DNA of 64,000 bases from Lichenostomus cassidix (lineage: Eukaryota; Chordata; Aves; Passeriformes; Meliphagidae), in the NCBI GenBank assembly GCA_008360975.2, contig CM039182.1, forward strand, positions 108,366,443 through 108,430,442, in the 5' to 3' direction. How positions within the stretch are numbered: the stretch's first letter is position 1; the number at the start of each line of letters is the position of its first letter. A program made the translations under genes and the position numbers. Shown here one piece after another: positions 36,185 through 48,300 of this stretch. Below the pieces are notes generated by a model. It was not told the origin of the DNA. It worked only from the letters and a program-made list of their open reading frames with translations, and ran no database searches.

Positions 36185-36292
36185 GAGTTAATCGTTGTTG
36201 AGAGGACAAAGGTTTTGATTTATGATATTTACTGTCTTAAATACCAAGTTGGTGTAAAATTCTGTCCATGAGACTGCTAACTGGAGAACAAC
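36185..36292 (+). promoter_or_regulatory. MEP1B: Putative proximal promoter / 5' UTR of MEP1B with enterocyte-type sites
   Basis: The 108 bp before the start codon contain an HNF1-like half site (GTTAATCGTTGTT, 36187-36199), a DR1/HNF4-like element (AGGACAAAGGTTT, 36203-36215, about 10 of 13 to consensus) and a CDX-like TTTATGA (36219-36225). These factors drive brush-border genes in intestine and kidney, which suits meprin beta. There is no CpG island. Site calls are by eye and the transcription start is unknown. Confidence 0.35.
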
Positions 36293-36355
36293 ATGGGCTT
36301 GTTTTCTGTGCCTGGGCTTCTAACTTGTCTTCTTCTTCAGATGGTCTGGAGTCTG
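36293..36355 (+). CDS. MEP1B: MEP1B exon 1 (signal peptide)
   Basis: 63 bp from ATG to a CTG/GTAAGA donor, encoding [20 protein letters not shown] plus L. It is a good signal peptide and ends in phase 0, as exon 2 (PAPE...) requires; mouse has the equivalent ...GLPAPE junction. I preferred it to an ATG at 39804 whose MDL... peptide lacks a donor in the needed phase. Confidence 0.82.
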
Positions 36356-39300
36356 GTAAGAGAACAAAGAATATATATTCTTTATATGACTAAGTGATGC
36401 AGCTTAAAATGAGCTTGAGAGGAAAAGACTTAATTTTATTAATTCTGCAAAATAAGAATTCTGTTGTTTTTTGCGTGGGAGAGATAAATTATTTCTGTTT
36501 CCCTGGGGTCTTAGTGTTGCTATTTTTCACAGACCTGGCTAGACATGGAAATAGATTATCTTGTGTTCCCCATTTAAGCAAAATGTGTTCAACTAGTACT
36601 CAAAGTTAGCAGAACATCAAGTCTGGGGGTTAGAAGCAAGTATTGAAATTTATTTTAGTACTCCATATCTGAATGGATTTTTTTTTTTTGTTTGCTATAA
36701 CACTATATAATTGATATTGAAATTTATACCTTTTTAGCCACTGCATATACTTGGAAATGACTGCTCCCTGTTCCTCCAATCCAGCTGAAATATTTCAGGT
36801 CAAAAACTAACAGTTGAGATTTTGATATTACCTGTCTTTTGTAGTGAAATACAGCATTTTGCTCATGCTGGGAGGCTTTGTTGTAGAGGTCAGGAACTTT
36901 TGGTAATAAACAAAATAATTAATTCAGAGAACAGAAACCAAGAGGTTCTTGAAAGTTTGTTTCAGATGTTCAGAACCTCAGGGGAATTTACAGAGTAAGG
37001 TATTACTTTTTATGACAGCACCTAAGTGCAATAACATTATCTAAGTTATGCAGCTTAATAATCTGTGGCAGCCTTATTGTCTTCCTCTCCACTAACGCAT
37101 GCTCATACATCTCCCTGAATTAAGCACTCAGCCTCACATTCCTTACTTTCACATAGTCCCCCTGTATCCCCCACTACCCCAATCCCACACTTCCCTACTA
37201 TTTCTACTACCTGTGTGTATGCCCCAACCTTTTGGAAGCTCAAATCTCAGCCTTGTTTAGGTTCTACTGCAGGCTTTCTCAAACCCTAGAGTAGGTGATG
37301 CAGGGTGCTGCTAATATCTAGAAGTTATCTCACACTGAACTGATTTCTAATAACTAGGTCTAGTGTGAGAGAGTGGCTTCAGATCACCAGAGCTAATTAT
37401 TTCATTTCCATGTGTTCTAAGGCCAGGAAGGGCTAATCTCAAATTTCCGGATGCCAATAATAAAGTACTATAGTCTGGAGTAAACACTGGTAGGTTAGGG
37501 AGTCTCATCCAACTCAATTAGTATATTCCATCTGAATAGATGTCCAAGCTAGGTGAGGTGGATCATCTTATGGAGATGCCAGGGCATCATGGTGGTGCCA
37601 TAGATATTCTAGGCACATAGGAATTACCCATTTGTTTTTTCACTGATTACTGAGCAAGTCCCTTTACCTAATGCACTTTACAACGTGATTACAGTAGGTG
37701 AGATTCCTCCCGCCTGTCCAAGAGGCACTTGAATTATTAGTCAGTTAAATGTGCTCACAAGCTATGGTTTAACCAACCATTGCTATATCTTAATTCACAT
37801 GTTGTCCATGTCCAAAATTAGGGACTGATACTAAAAATGATGAGAAATTTGTGTGTTTGTAGATTTAAAAATACAATTGATTACATTCCTCTTTGGTATA
37901 CCTCAGTTAACACAACCTTCCTCTTCATAAGACTATGAATTTGTTGTGTATTTACAATACTTTCAGATACTAGAAATGCATCATATAGTTTATCAGGCTG
38001 GTATTGAGACCAAAGTCACTGCCATATGAACAAGTAATACTTGTATGCAGAGATGCTCCTTTTGAAACAGATTATTTTGCTATTGATATTCACAGGACTA
38101 AAGACCTAATTTTGTTGGGAACGTAGTGGAAAGAAGTGTTGGAAGGGATTCCTTCAGTATAAAACATTCAGTGGCAGTTTACAGACACTGAGGACCAGCA
38201 TGGATTTCACTGAGTTGTTGAATTTGGTATTGTTCAGTCAGGGGCTCATATTTTGATTTGTGCATCAACAGTACCACTGTACTTAGCTACTGATTTCAGT
38301 TTATGAGCTTTTGCTGCTCACAAACTCTTCCAGGAGTGAGACAGTTTGTACCTTTAACACAGTTATACTTTCTGATTAGGTATGGGTACATTGTAATTTA
38401 TAGTTATTTGAACTGCAGAAACCTTTTTCTCATCATTAAGGGTTATGAGGGGATTCAGCATATATGGGTGTGATTCCTCTCCTCCATCAATAATCTTTGA
38501 CATAAAATGCAATAGTTTAGGAGTAAATTAATTCTTCAAAACATGTGTTACACACTTTGCCCATGTATTTGCAGCTTGTTTTACAAGCTGCACTTTCATT
38601 TCAAAACTTGAATATGTAGATACTGTTTTATGCACGGTGATAATGAATTGTCTTATGCAGCGATAACAAAGTGCAAAAATAATACAATATATGTGCAATA
38701 AAACAACAACATGTAGGAGGAGTCTATTGACATTTCAAATGTATGGATGGTTTGTCTGAAGAAGGTATCTGCAGTTATTAAACCATATGTGTATATGATT
38801 GTGGTTTTTTTCCTAAAGTTCCCATCTTTTTTCTCATATATCAATGTAAACCTGAATGATGCCAGTTAATTTTGAAATGTGAGATCAATATCAATCCTTC
38901 AGCATTTGCATCTGCCCAACTCTGGAAGCAGTTTCTCAATGGAGTCAGTCACTTTTCCCCAATGATACTGGGTTTTTAAGAGTCACCTATCTTAAAGTCT
39001 GATAAATTTTAAAAATATCTCATAGTGCAAAATGCTGATACATAGCTGTTTCAGGAGAAATTCAGTGAGGAAACAGATGCTACTCAGTGTTTTCTGTAAC
39101 TGATCCTTCTAGGTCAAAATCCTTCCTTTAGACTAAGCAAGGATATATGTGGGTGATAGTTTTCATTAGGAAAAGAAAAAGAAGCAGAAAAGTCTAATAA
39201 AAATTTTGCCTGTTATATAACAGTTAGATATTGTTTGCATGTGTCAGCTGATACCAATTAGGAATTATCTCTCTTAGATGTATAAATTGTAGCCTCCACT

Positions 39301-42300
39301 TGGTTTGGCAAAAATGGTTTTCCTCCCTTAGGCAATCATATTAAATCATCAAAATCTGACAAAAACTGTGAAGCAACACCTTGAGTTAATTTTAGTTCAG
39401 GTGAATCAAAATAATAAAATAAGATTTCTGGCCTTTGTATTTACAATATTTTTTTTTCTGCTATTTGCCGAAGTTTTTAAAAGACATTAATTCCAGATTA
39501 AAAATTAACCTCTCATTATGAAGCTAAAATAGGACATTCTGATAATGTCAAATCTTTCTTTCTGAACCTTGAAATTTAATGGGAGGTAGGATTGTTTTTC
39601 TGTGTTTGCTTAAAATTTTTATATGAAGCCAGATCTAGGGCTCACAGTTGTTTCCCTCAAAATCATTCCCATCATTATGTGTGGGAACTCAGGTCTAGAA
39701 GAACATGTGCATTTGAATATCTCTTGAATATTCTGGCCATACTGTTGTCTTACACATCATACAGATGTTAGAAATTACCACAATTAATTGTCTTAGGGAC
39801 TGCATGGACTTGATTTTTGCTGGCTTTCAGCATTTTGATCTTGTGTTGTTCATTGCTTTTAGTGGAAGTTGCAGATGTTTATCAGACTGGTAAAGGAAGT
39901 CCTACACGCAAAGCTGCAAGTACAGAAAACAAATTGTTTATATGGAGAAAGAAAAACAGGGCAGAAACTGCAGTAAAAATAAAAGCAAAAATCCCACACT
40001 TTTTTTCCAGAATTGCTGTGATATTATTCCATTTGCTATATCTGCAACCTATATTACATCTGAGAATACAAAAATGCTTTTTATCTTCAATTTGTGAGCT
40101 TCTATTCAAACATACAAATAAAAGACACCCAGTAGTGATGGCTTAGAAAGGCTGTTCATTATTTTACTCACTGTATGAGAAATAGTTGCATAGTATTATG
40201 TCAAGTATGTCCAAGGCAGTCCAAAAATGAATTTTCTAGTCAAATAAAAGAATTAAGGTTATGTTTTATAGGCATGTTTTGGCAAGGAGAAGTGTTCTAT
40301 GTATATCTCATCATATCTCACCATGATCTGTGGATTCTCCATGTTGCAAAGGGAGTGTTTGAATTGTTATTGCTTAGATAAATTGAGTCCAGACAGGGCA
40401 CTGAACTGGAGCTGAGATGACCTGGGCTGTGTACCCAGTCCTTCAAAGCTTTTCTGTGTGACACCAGACCACTCATTCTCTCCCACAGTCTTCAGATTTG
40501 TGATGGGAAGCTAAGCATAATTTCCATAGGCTCTGCACAGCTGCTGACCAGTAGCAATACTTGATTCCATAGAAATTATAGTCTCTGGTTTTTTCCCATT
40601 TGTGAAGGACATTTCAGCATTACCTTAGTTCTGAGAGAAAAGCAGCTCTAAAACCTCCACAGAAGCAGTACTGGGTGAATTACTTGTTGGGCAGCCTGAG
40701 GTGGGAAGGGCACAAAACTGCCCCATGAGCAAATAAAGATTTCCAGTCAAATGAGGAGGCAGTGGGTGCAGTCAATCCAATACAAAGCCATGCGCTAAGT
40801 GCTGTCAGTTGAGCTTGAATCACATCTCTAATAATGTTGAGAAAGTAATGCGAGCTGCATTTCATTATGTGCCTTTCTAATAATATCTTTTTTTTTTCTT
40901 CCCCCTCCCCAGCCTGCTCCAGAGACAACTGGTGAGTTCTGTTTAGAGATCTATTTGTATGCACGGGAGGCAGTCAACAAAACCAGCTGCTCATAAACAT
41001 CGCTAGGACAGACACAGATTTATAATTACTGTTATTGTTATTGCATTAATTTTCACACTTCATAAAGATAACAGCAAGGGCTAATGTCCTACCTCACTTG
41101 TCTTTTTATTTTTCAGAAATAGACATAGATGGAGGAATTGATCAGGACATCTTCAACATAAATGAAGGTTTTTCAAAATTCAATCTCTTTTTTTAATTTT
41201 ATTTTATAATTTTCATTAGTCTCAGATCAATACAATAACCGAATGTTCATCTCCTCTTCCCTTTAGCTTTAGGACTAGACCTTTTTGAGGGAGACATCAA
41301 ACTTCAGGGGGTGAGTTCAAATATAAAATACAAAGCCAAAAATATGTCATTGACTTAAATGTAAAGTACTGCTGGCATGAAAATGATAGATTCATCCTGC
41401 TCCTACAAGCAATAAATGCTGTTTATGAAACAATAAACTGAAGATGATCAGGGATGGAATTCTACAAAATGTCATAGACAGCGAAGGAGTCAGCAGCATT
41501 TGCAGAAACATTATCCAGCATGAGATCTCTTCAGTGATTAGATCAATATTATTAGCTTCTTGTTTCCTTTTTTATATTTGCACTTTTGAGAGATTAAGCA
41601 GCACCGATCATCATCCAGGCATGTTTGTTTAAAAAAAAACTTCATTTAGCTGTACAATATTTATTCTGAGCCAATTAAATTCACTGAGCAGAACTGCAAA
41701 ACCTTCATCCTATAAGTGGATTGACTAAAACCAATGAAAAATTTAGATCTGTAATACCACATTTTAAAGCATCTGGCCAGCATCCTTATCTGATCAACTA
41801 AAAAACCAATAATTTACATCTCAAAAATATCTAGTAGGAAACCCCCAATGTGTCTTGCACTATGAGAGTACTCTGAAAATAGAGTTTTACTCTCCCTTTT
41901 GGGAAATACGCTGAATGTGTCACTGGAAGCAAGGACAGCACTTGCTAAAGGCACAGAAAGAAACCCTTGCAAGAGAAAATTACAAAATTATTAATCTCTG
42001 TACAGTATTCAGGACTTTTGATCTTAATGCTTCCCACAGGAGCTGAAGCTCCCATGTACATGCATCAAAATCTCAGGTTATTTCTGTGGAGAAAATGCTG
42101 CAGGAAGTTGGAGCCACTGATAGAAGGAAGTAAAGGGATTACAAGCCCAAACCTTAGACCTATGAGTAAACTTTCAAGGTCTTTGAGCTCATTATTTTCT
42201 TTTATGTCTTACTTGGAATTGTAGGTTTGCTTTAGCACTATTGTAGTCCCTGATGCCGAATCAGCTTTTAGTGAGGACTGCATACTTGTTTTCTTTCTTG

Positions 42301-45300
42301 GATGCAGGAACGAAACTCCATCATTGGTGACAACTACCGGTGGCCCCATGTTATCCCTTACGTCCTTGAGGACAGCCTGGGTACAGTATTTGCCCTTCAC
42401 AATATCTTTGTGTTGTGTTGATTGAAACGTTAAACACAGGTTGATAAAGCTCCTGAGGCATCCTTTCCTCTTTTAGTCTGGAGCAGTCCATTTCCCACAG
42501 CAGGAATGGGGCTGAGTGTGCACAAACAGGATCTGTAATCTTGGTATCAGTGCCAGTTCTCACCTCCTTTCTTGAATTGTTTTCCTGCTACAGCCCAGCA
42601 GATTGTTTTGGTTTTGAAATCTTGTGGCTGAGACATGAAACTCTACTAAGCAGAAGTGAAAAGAAGGCACTGAATATATTTTTATGGGCAGGAAGCTTAC
42701 CTGGCCATTTGCATCATTCACAGGAGTGAAGGCTAAATGGCATTCTGACAGACAGTTTGCAATGGCACATTGCCAAATCCTCTAACGTGAGCCAGGGACA
42801 CATCATAGTTTGACTCCATCCTTTAAATCTTTGAGTTGAAACTATGCAATTTGCTTAGAGGAGATAACACAGATATAATGTGAGCAATTCAAATCCTGGA
42901 GAAATTCAGTGAGAGATCTGTAGCCTGCATTCTACACTAGGTAAAAGATGAAGTCTTAATTTCCTATCTATTTAATACTTGTTTACATAAATCTCAAAAA
43001 ATTAAATTAAAGAATCTACAAAATTAAGACACCCCCACACTACCCTTTTATAAACTCATGATGTATATTTTATACATAAGTATCAAAGGAAAATTACACA
43101 GGAGAAAAACAAGAGCAAGATACAGTGATGCAAGACCTTAATTTATGTTTTTAGGTCCCTACTTGGGTCTTAATCCAACAAAAGCCCATTTATTTTCATC
43201 AAAGATTGCTGGAGCAAGACCCACCCTTGGGACTTGCTCCATATGGATAACAGTAGAAATCTATGAGTTCAGTATTGACAAGAACTGTTTGCTTTGCAGA
43301 AATGAATGCTAAGGGACTCATCCTCAAGGCATTTGAACAGTATCGACTGAAAACCTGTATTGACTTCAAACCTTGGGAAGGGGAGAAGAATTACATATCT
43401 GTGTTCAAAGGAAGTGGGTAAGAGAAGCAATTCAAAATAACTTTCATTCTGTTTGTTTTCAGACTACTTTTGTGGACAGTATTCACTCTGAAACTCATGT
43501 ATATGATTATAACTTTGCATTTTTGTTGTTTCCATTTTCCCAGTCCTTTTTAAACTGTCATAGTTTCCAAAACAGATATTACTTTAGAAGTAATGAACAA
43601 TTTTTACTGATATTTATTCTTAAATACAAGAAGAAATCCAGTCCTTTTAGAGGTAATTTTCTGCACATGGTAAAAGATATCAGAAACAAGGCAATTATGT
43701 TCTTGACTGATCTTTGGATATATGGAGATCACCTTCAGATGGTCATTCTTAGTATACCTTGGCTTTTAGGGGGAAAGTGAAAAACAAGGAGAAATATGAT
43801 AGTTCTGACTGAGGGGCAATGAATTTGAATGTAAAAATTGAATTGCATTTCAACAATGTCACATGAGCATTCAGATAAAAAAGCAGCATTTTTAAATGCT
43901 GTACAGCACTGATCTATTTTACTGATGTTTCACTTTATTTACCTTTTTTGATGAATAGTCATACTATTTAATCTAAAATTTTGCAAAATAAGAGTCCAGT
44001 AAAGAAGTCAAAATTGCCTCAACTTCTTCCCTTCTAAGACAGTCTCTGTCAAAATTGTGCAACAAGAACAAATCTCCATCCATTCTGAATCATTTCTCTT
44101 TTAGAAAAGGAGAACAGGGTTGAGCTTGATAGCCTGGTGAGGAAATTTGCTTTCAGAAAATAATTTCCTGGTATGAGAATGCATTCATAAATGGGAAAAG
44201 ATTTTCTGATAGTAAAAATGTTTCTCTTTCCCTTTGGCTTGTTCTGAGATATTTGTAGCAGATAATTGTTTCAAAATCTCTTTGGTGTCTGGCTCTTTAT
44301 ATTTGCTGCTGTTTGTGCTGTACACATGACACTGAAACTCAGCTCTAAAAGATATATAATTGGAGCAGTGCTTTTTCCTGTGCTAATGACTTTGGCTTTT
44401 TGAGCTAAATGGGAATCTCACTTAGCTGAATTTTGTAATCCTTCATCCCCTAAAATATGCACTGAATTTGCTAATAATTGTACCTGAAAAAGAACCACAA
44501 TATTTAGCCGATGGCAAGTAGGAGGCCTTTGCGCAATGTTTCATTTGTACATCTATTAAACATAGATGAGTCATGGTGATGAAGAAGATGACCTGTTCTG
44601 GTTGGATAACATATCTTGCCCTCCCTGCCTGGCACATGGCTTGCCCTGAAATATTTCTATCACCTCAGCTGACACATCCACAGCAGAAAACTTTTTAAAA
44701 GATTGGAGCTAAATGGTGCGGTCTCCTGAAAATGGCCATCCAGTTTCAGTGAGTCAGCTTGGGCTATACAAAGAAATCAGGACTGACCCTGAACTAACTG
44801 CTTTCATTTCATGCCATTCCTCACTTCTGGCGTAATGGAAGGTGTAAGCTGGGTGAACCAACCCAATTTTGCTCTGTCGTTCCTAACGTTTTGGAGTTTT
44901 TTTTAATCAGCTAGGAATCTTCTGTCTGCTGACTAAAGACCTCAGTCCAGAGGGTACAGTGCAGATAGGCGCACAAAGTTCCTGGCAACATAAAATTTTA
45001 CCACACCAAGTAAAGGTTGATAAATCATCTTTCCTTTTCTGATCTTGGCTTGCATCTATAAAATAGGAATGTGGGGGAGCTTTGGGTCCAAAGGATTTGT
45101 AGCAGGCTGTAAAGTCCTCATGTGTGTTACCCTTTTGGATTCAAATGAAGTGAGCCACAAAAGAAGCCAGCTGTCTTTTGTTGTGTCGACTGTCCTGTGT
45201 GAAAATACACTTGTAGTCTTTGGTGTAGGTACAGAGTGTATCAAGACCCTGTACAAAGAGCCTCTCCCTGTACACATTCTTCATCCACCTTTCACCTTGG

Positions 45301-48300
45301 CTACTACCTCTACTATGTTGGCTCCACCCTAAGTGCTGAGCAAAATACATGAGGGCTGGTTGTGAGTCACAGAAATGAAGGATCATCAGATGAGGCAAGA
45401 TGTGTCTGCAAAGTTCACAGAAGAGTCTGGAAACCTGCAGTGGATGTGCCATTTCTCCTCACTCTTCTCATGAAGAGCAGGATTCATTCAGCAGGAAAAC
45501 TAGCATGGTGTGCTAGAATCAAATGATTAGCAGACCAGGGAGGACCAACATCATCTCTAGTATTTGCAAGTGGACAATCAGGTTTTCATGGAGTACTCCC
45601 AGAAGGCCACTTCAGCTCTTTGCCACTGTGGCACATAGCAAAGGGAATCCATGCAGGAGTGGATTGACACAGATCCCTGGCTAACCAGCTTGGTGCTAGT
45701 ATGTCAAAGTGTCTGTGAGCTGATATTGGTGATCTGTGATGCTGTGGGAAGAAAATGATTAGCAGGACATTAGTATAAAAATGTGCCTGAAACAAGTGGG
45801 ATGGTTGCTACTGATGGCATGTGTCTATTTACAGCCCAGAAAGAGGGATTGTGGGATTAGTCAGAGCAGGTACTTCCCTGTTCCTCTAGCCTCTGACAGC
45901 AATGCAGAAAACACTGAGTCAGAGGCAATACAGCTCTCACACACCTGGGGAAAGCTGGGACTTTCTGCCACTTTCTCCCCTCCTGAAGACACTGCTGACA
46001 CAGGGTTCTAGGTGCCCATTGCTCTGGACTGCCATGTCCCACTCATTTAAGCTTTATTCTCACTGCAGGGTGACACAGACCAGGTATTTACTCCCCCTGT
46101 GGCTGTAGAATGACAGTGCTGTAGGCATTTGGCAGACTAAAGGCGAGGGGAAGCTGGATCCTCTGTCAGTTGGACATTAGTTTTGCCAAGTGTCCAGGAT
46201 GTGTCTGTAGCCTGCTGTGCACTGTGCAGCAGCTGTGAAGCCAGAAGTGGCTTTGGTACGAGGTGGACCCAGGCCTGTGATGGACTTAGATTTCTGCACA
46301 ACACAAGAACCAGTATGAGGCCTTGATCAAGGAAAGACCTTGAAATTATGGATGCTACATGTTCTCCTTACCAGGTCTCATGTTGTGATTCTAATGAGTA
46401 ATCAATAGGTAAGGCCTGTGTTGCTCTGTGGAAAATGAAATACTGGGGAATATGTTGCACTAATAAGTTACAGAATTTGAAAGCACATGGTGTGCTTGTA
46501 TTTTTAAATTTCTGGGGTGATAGAACTGCAAATCCTATGGCATATTTTGTGCCTGATTAATTTTATGTTCTTCATTGGGTAAGTATTGATTTATTTGCTG
46601 CATAAAATATCAATTTAAATGTAGCTCTCCATGCCTGCTACTTTGTGGACATGGGGTGCCATTTTATTGGCCTGTGCATATAACTCACTAAATTCTTTCA
46701 TCCTTTAATAAAAAGTTCCAGCACAGCTGCAGTTTTGCTCTTACTTGGGAGTGTATGACAGCAGCAAGTGCTGTAGCACAGCATCTCACAGAGAGCCAGA
46801 AAGAAAAGAGCTTGTGAAAAGCACTGTCAAATTCACTAAACTGTCAGAAGGTAAAACCACCATGCAGAAGCACACCTTGCCTGGTAGCCACAGCAAAATG
46901 CCAAAATAGAACAGAGAAAATCAGGCAGAGGAGAGAATATTCATGGACCCCCTTCTCCTTATGACAGGGACAGGCTCCAAGTGTGACTACAGTCACATAC
47001 TGTAGTCTAGCTGAATGTTGTTAATTTGCAGTGACTTAACTGCTCTAAATTATGTGCCCATGGCCTTTGATGTTCCAGAGTACCACAGAAATCCTCATCA
47101 GCTTTCTTTTGTCACAAATACCTCAACATTTTTCGTCTAGCAGAGCCAGAGGCAAAAAACTTCTTGTTCATCAAAACAGAGCTAAGTGTGAGAGGAAGGG
47201 ATATGACAAGGAACAGATCAATGGAAAAGTTCTCTCTGTAACAAAATGTGACTTCAATGCTCAGTTTAAAAATACACCTGTTGAACAGACTGGGTCTGGG
47301 GTTCACATGGCATGGGGATGGTGTGGATCTCACAGAGCTCTCTTTCATTTTATATCAATGCCAGCTGCTGGTCCTCGGTGGGAAACATACAGATGGGGCT
47401 GCAGCAGCTCTCCATTGGAGCCAACTGTGACAGGATTGGGACAATCCAGCATGAATTCCTGCATGCCCTGGGATTCTGGCATGAGCAGTCACGGTCTGAC
47501 CGGGATGACTACGTGACCATTGTCTGGGACAGGATTCAGTCTGGTCAGTCACTCCTCTGTTTTTCCTTTCAGGCTCTGGTGTTAGGGGATTTAGCTGGGG
47601 TACATCCTTTCCAGCCATCCTTTGGTGGTCATGCTATTTTTTCACCTGGGCTTACTTTTCAAAGCCAATATATCAATAATTAAATATCAAGAGATATCTA
47701 TTTGAGACAGAAATCCCCATTTGTTGTTGCTGTGGTAATCCCTTGTGTCATGACAGTTTCCGAAGCCCTAGTTAGACATCTGAATCCTCTTATGCTGCAT
47801 GTTGTACCACAGAGCAGCAGAAGAGGATAATTTAGTTTTTTTAAATGAATACTCTAAAAGCATGCTTACTCTAGCAGCCCTTAATGAAATAAAAGTAACT
47901 AAACACTCCCCACCCTGAAAAACCCAGTCTGACCAAAGCCAGTAAAAAATCTCCAGTGAAAACACTAGTGCTTTCTGCTTGTCTGCTACACCTGGTGCAG
48001 GCAGCAGAGCTGAGATAGCAGAGTGTGGAGAGGGTGGGCAGGCAAGAGAGACCTTTCAGGGTCTGTGTCACACCAGCAGTTACTTTAGCAATGCAGCTTG
48101 TGAATTGTAAGTGTTGGCATATTTGGCACAACCCTGAGAGTTTGCACAGAATTCCTCAGGACTTTGCTCTGTCTCTGCTTCTTTAGCTTGTTGTTGTCCT
48201 CTGTGATTTTCAGGCTGTTCAAAAACAGTTATATACACAGACTTGATGTTTTCCTAACATAGGTGCATAGGTGCACACAGAAGTCTGAAAAAGTAGATAA

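Noticed and set aside
39804..39890. ATG with a hydrophobic MDL... peptide that resembles the mammalian meprin beta signal peptide
   Set aside because: No GT donor in phase 0, which exon 2 requires. The ATG at 36293 gives a better signal peptide, a GTAAGA donor and the correct phase.
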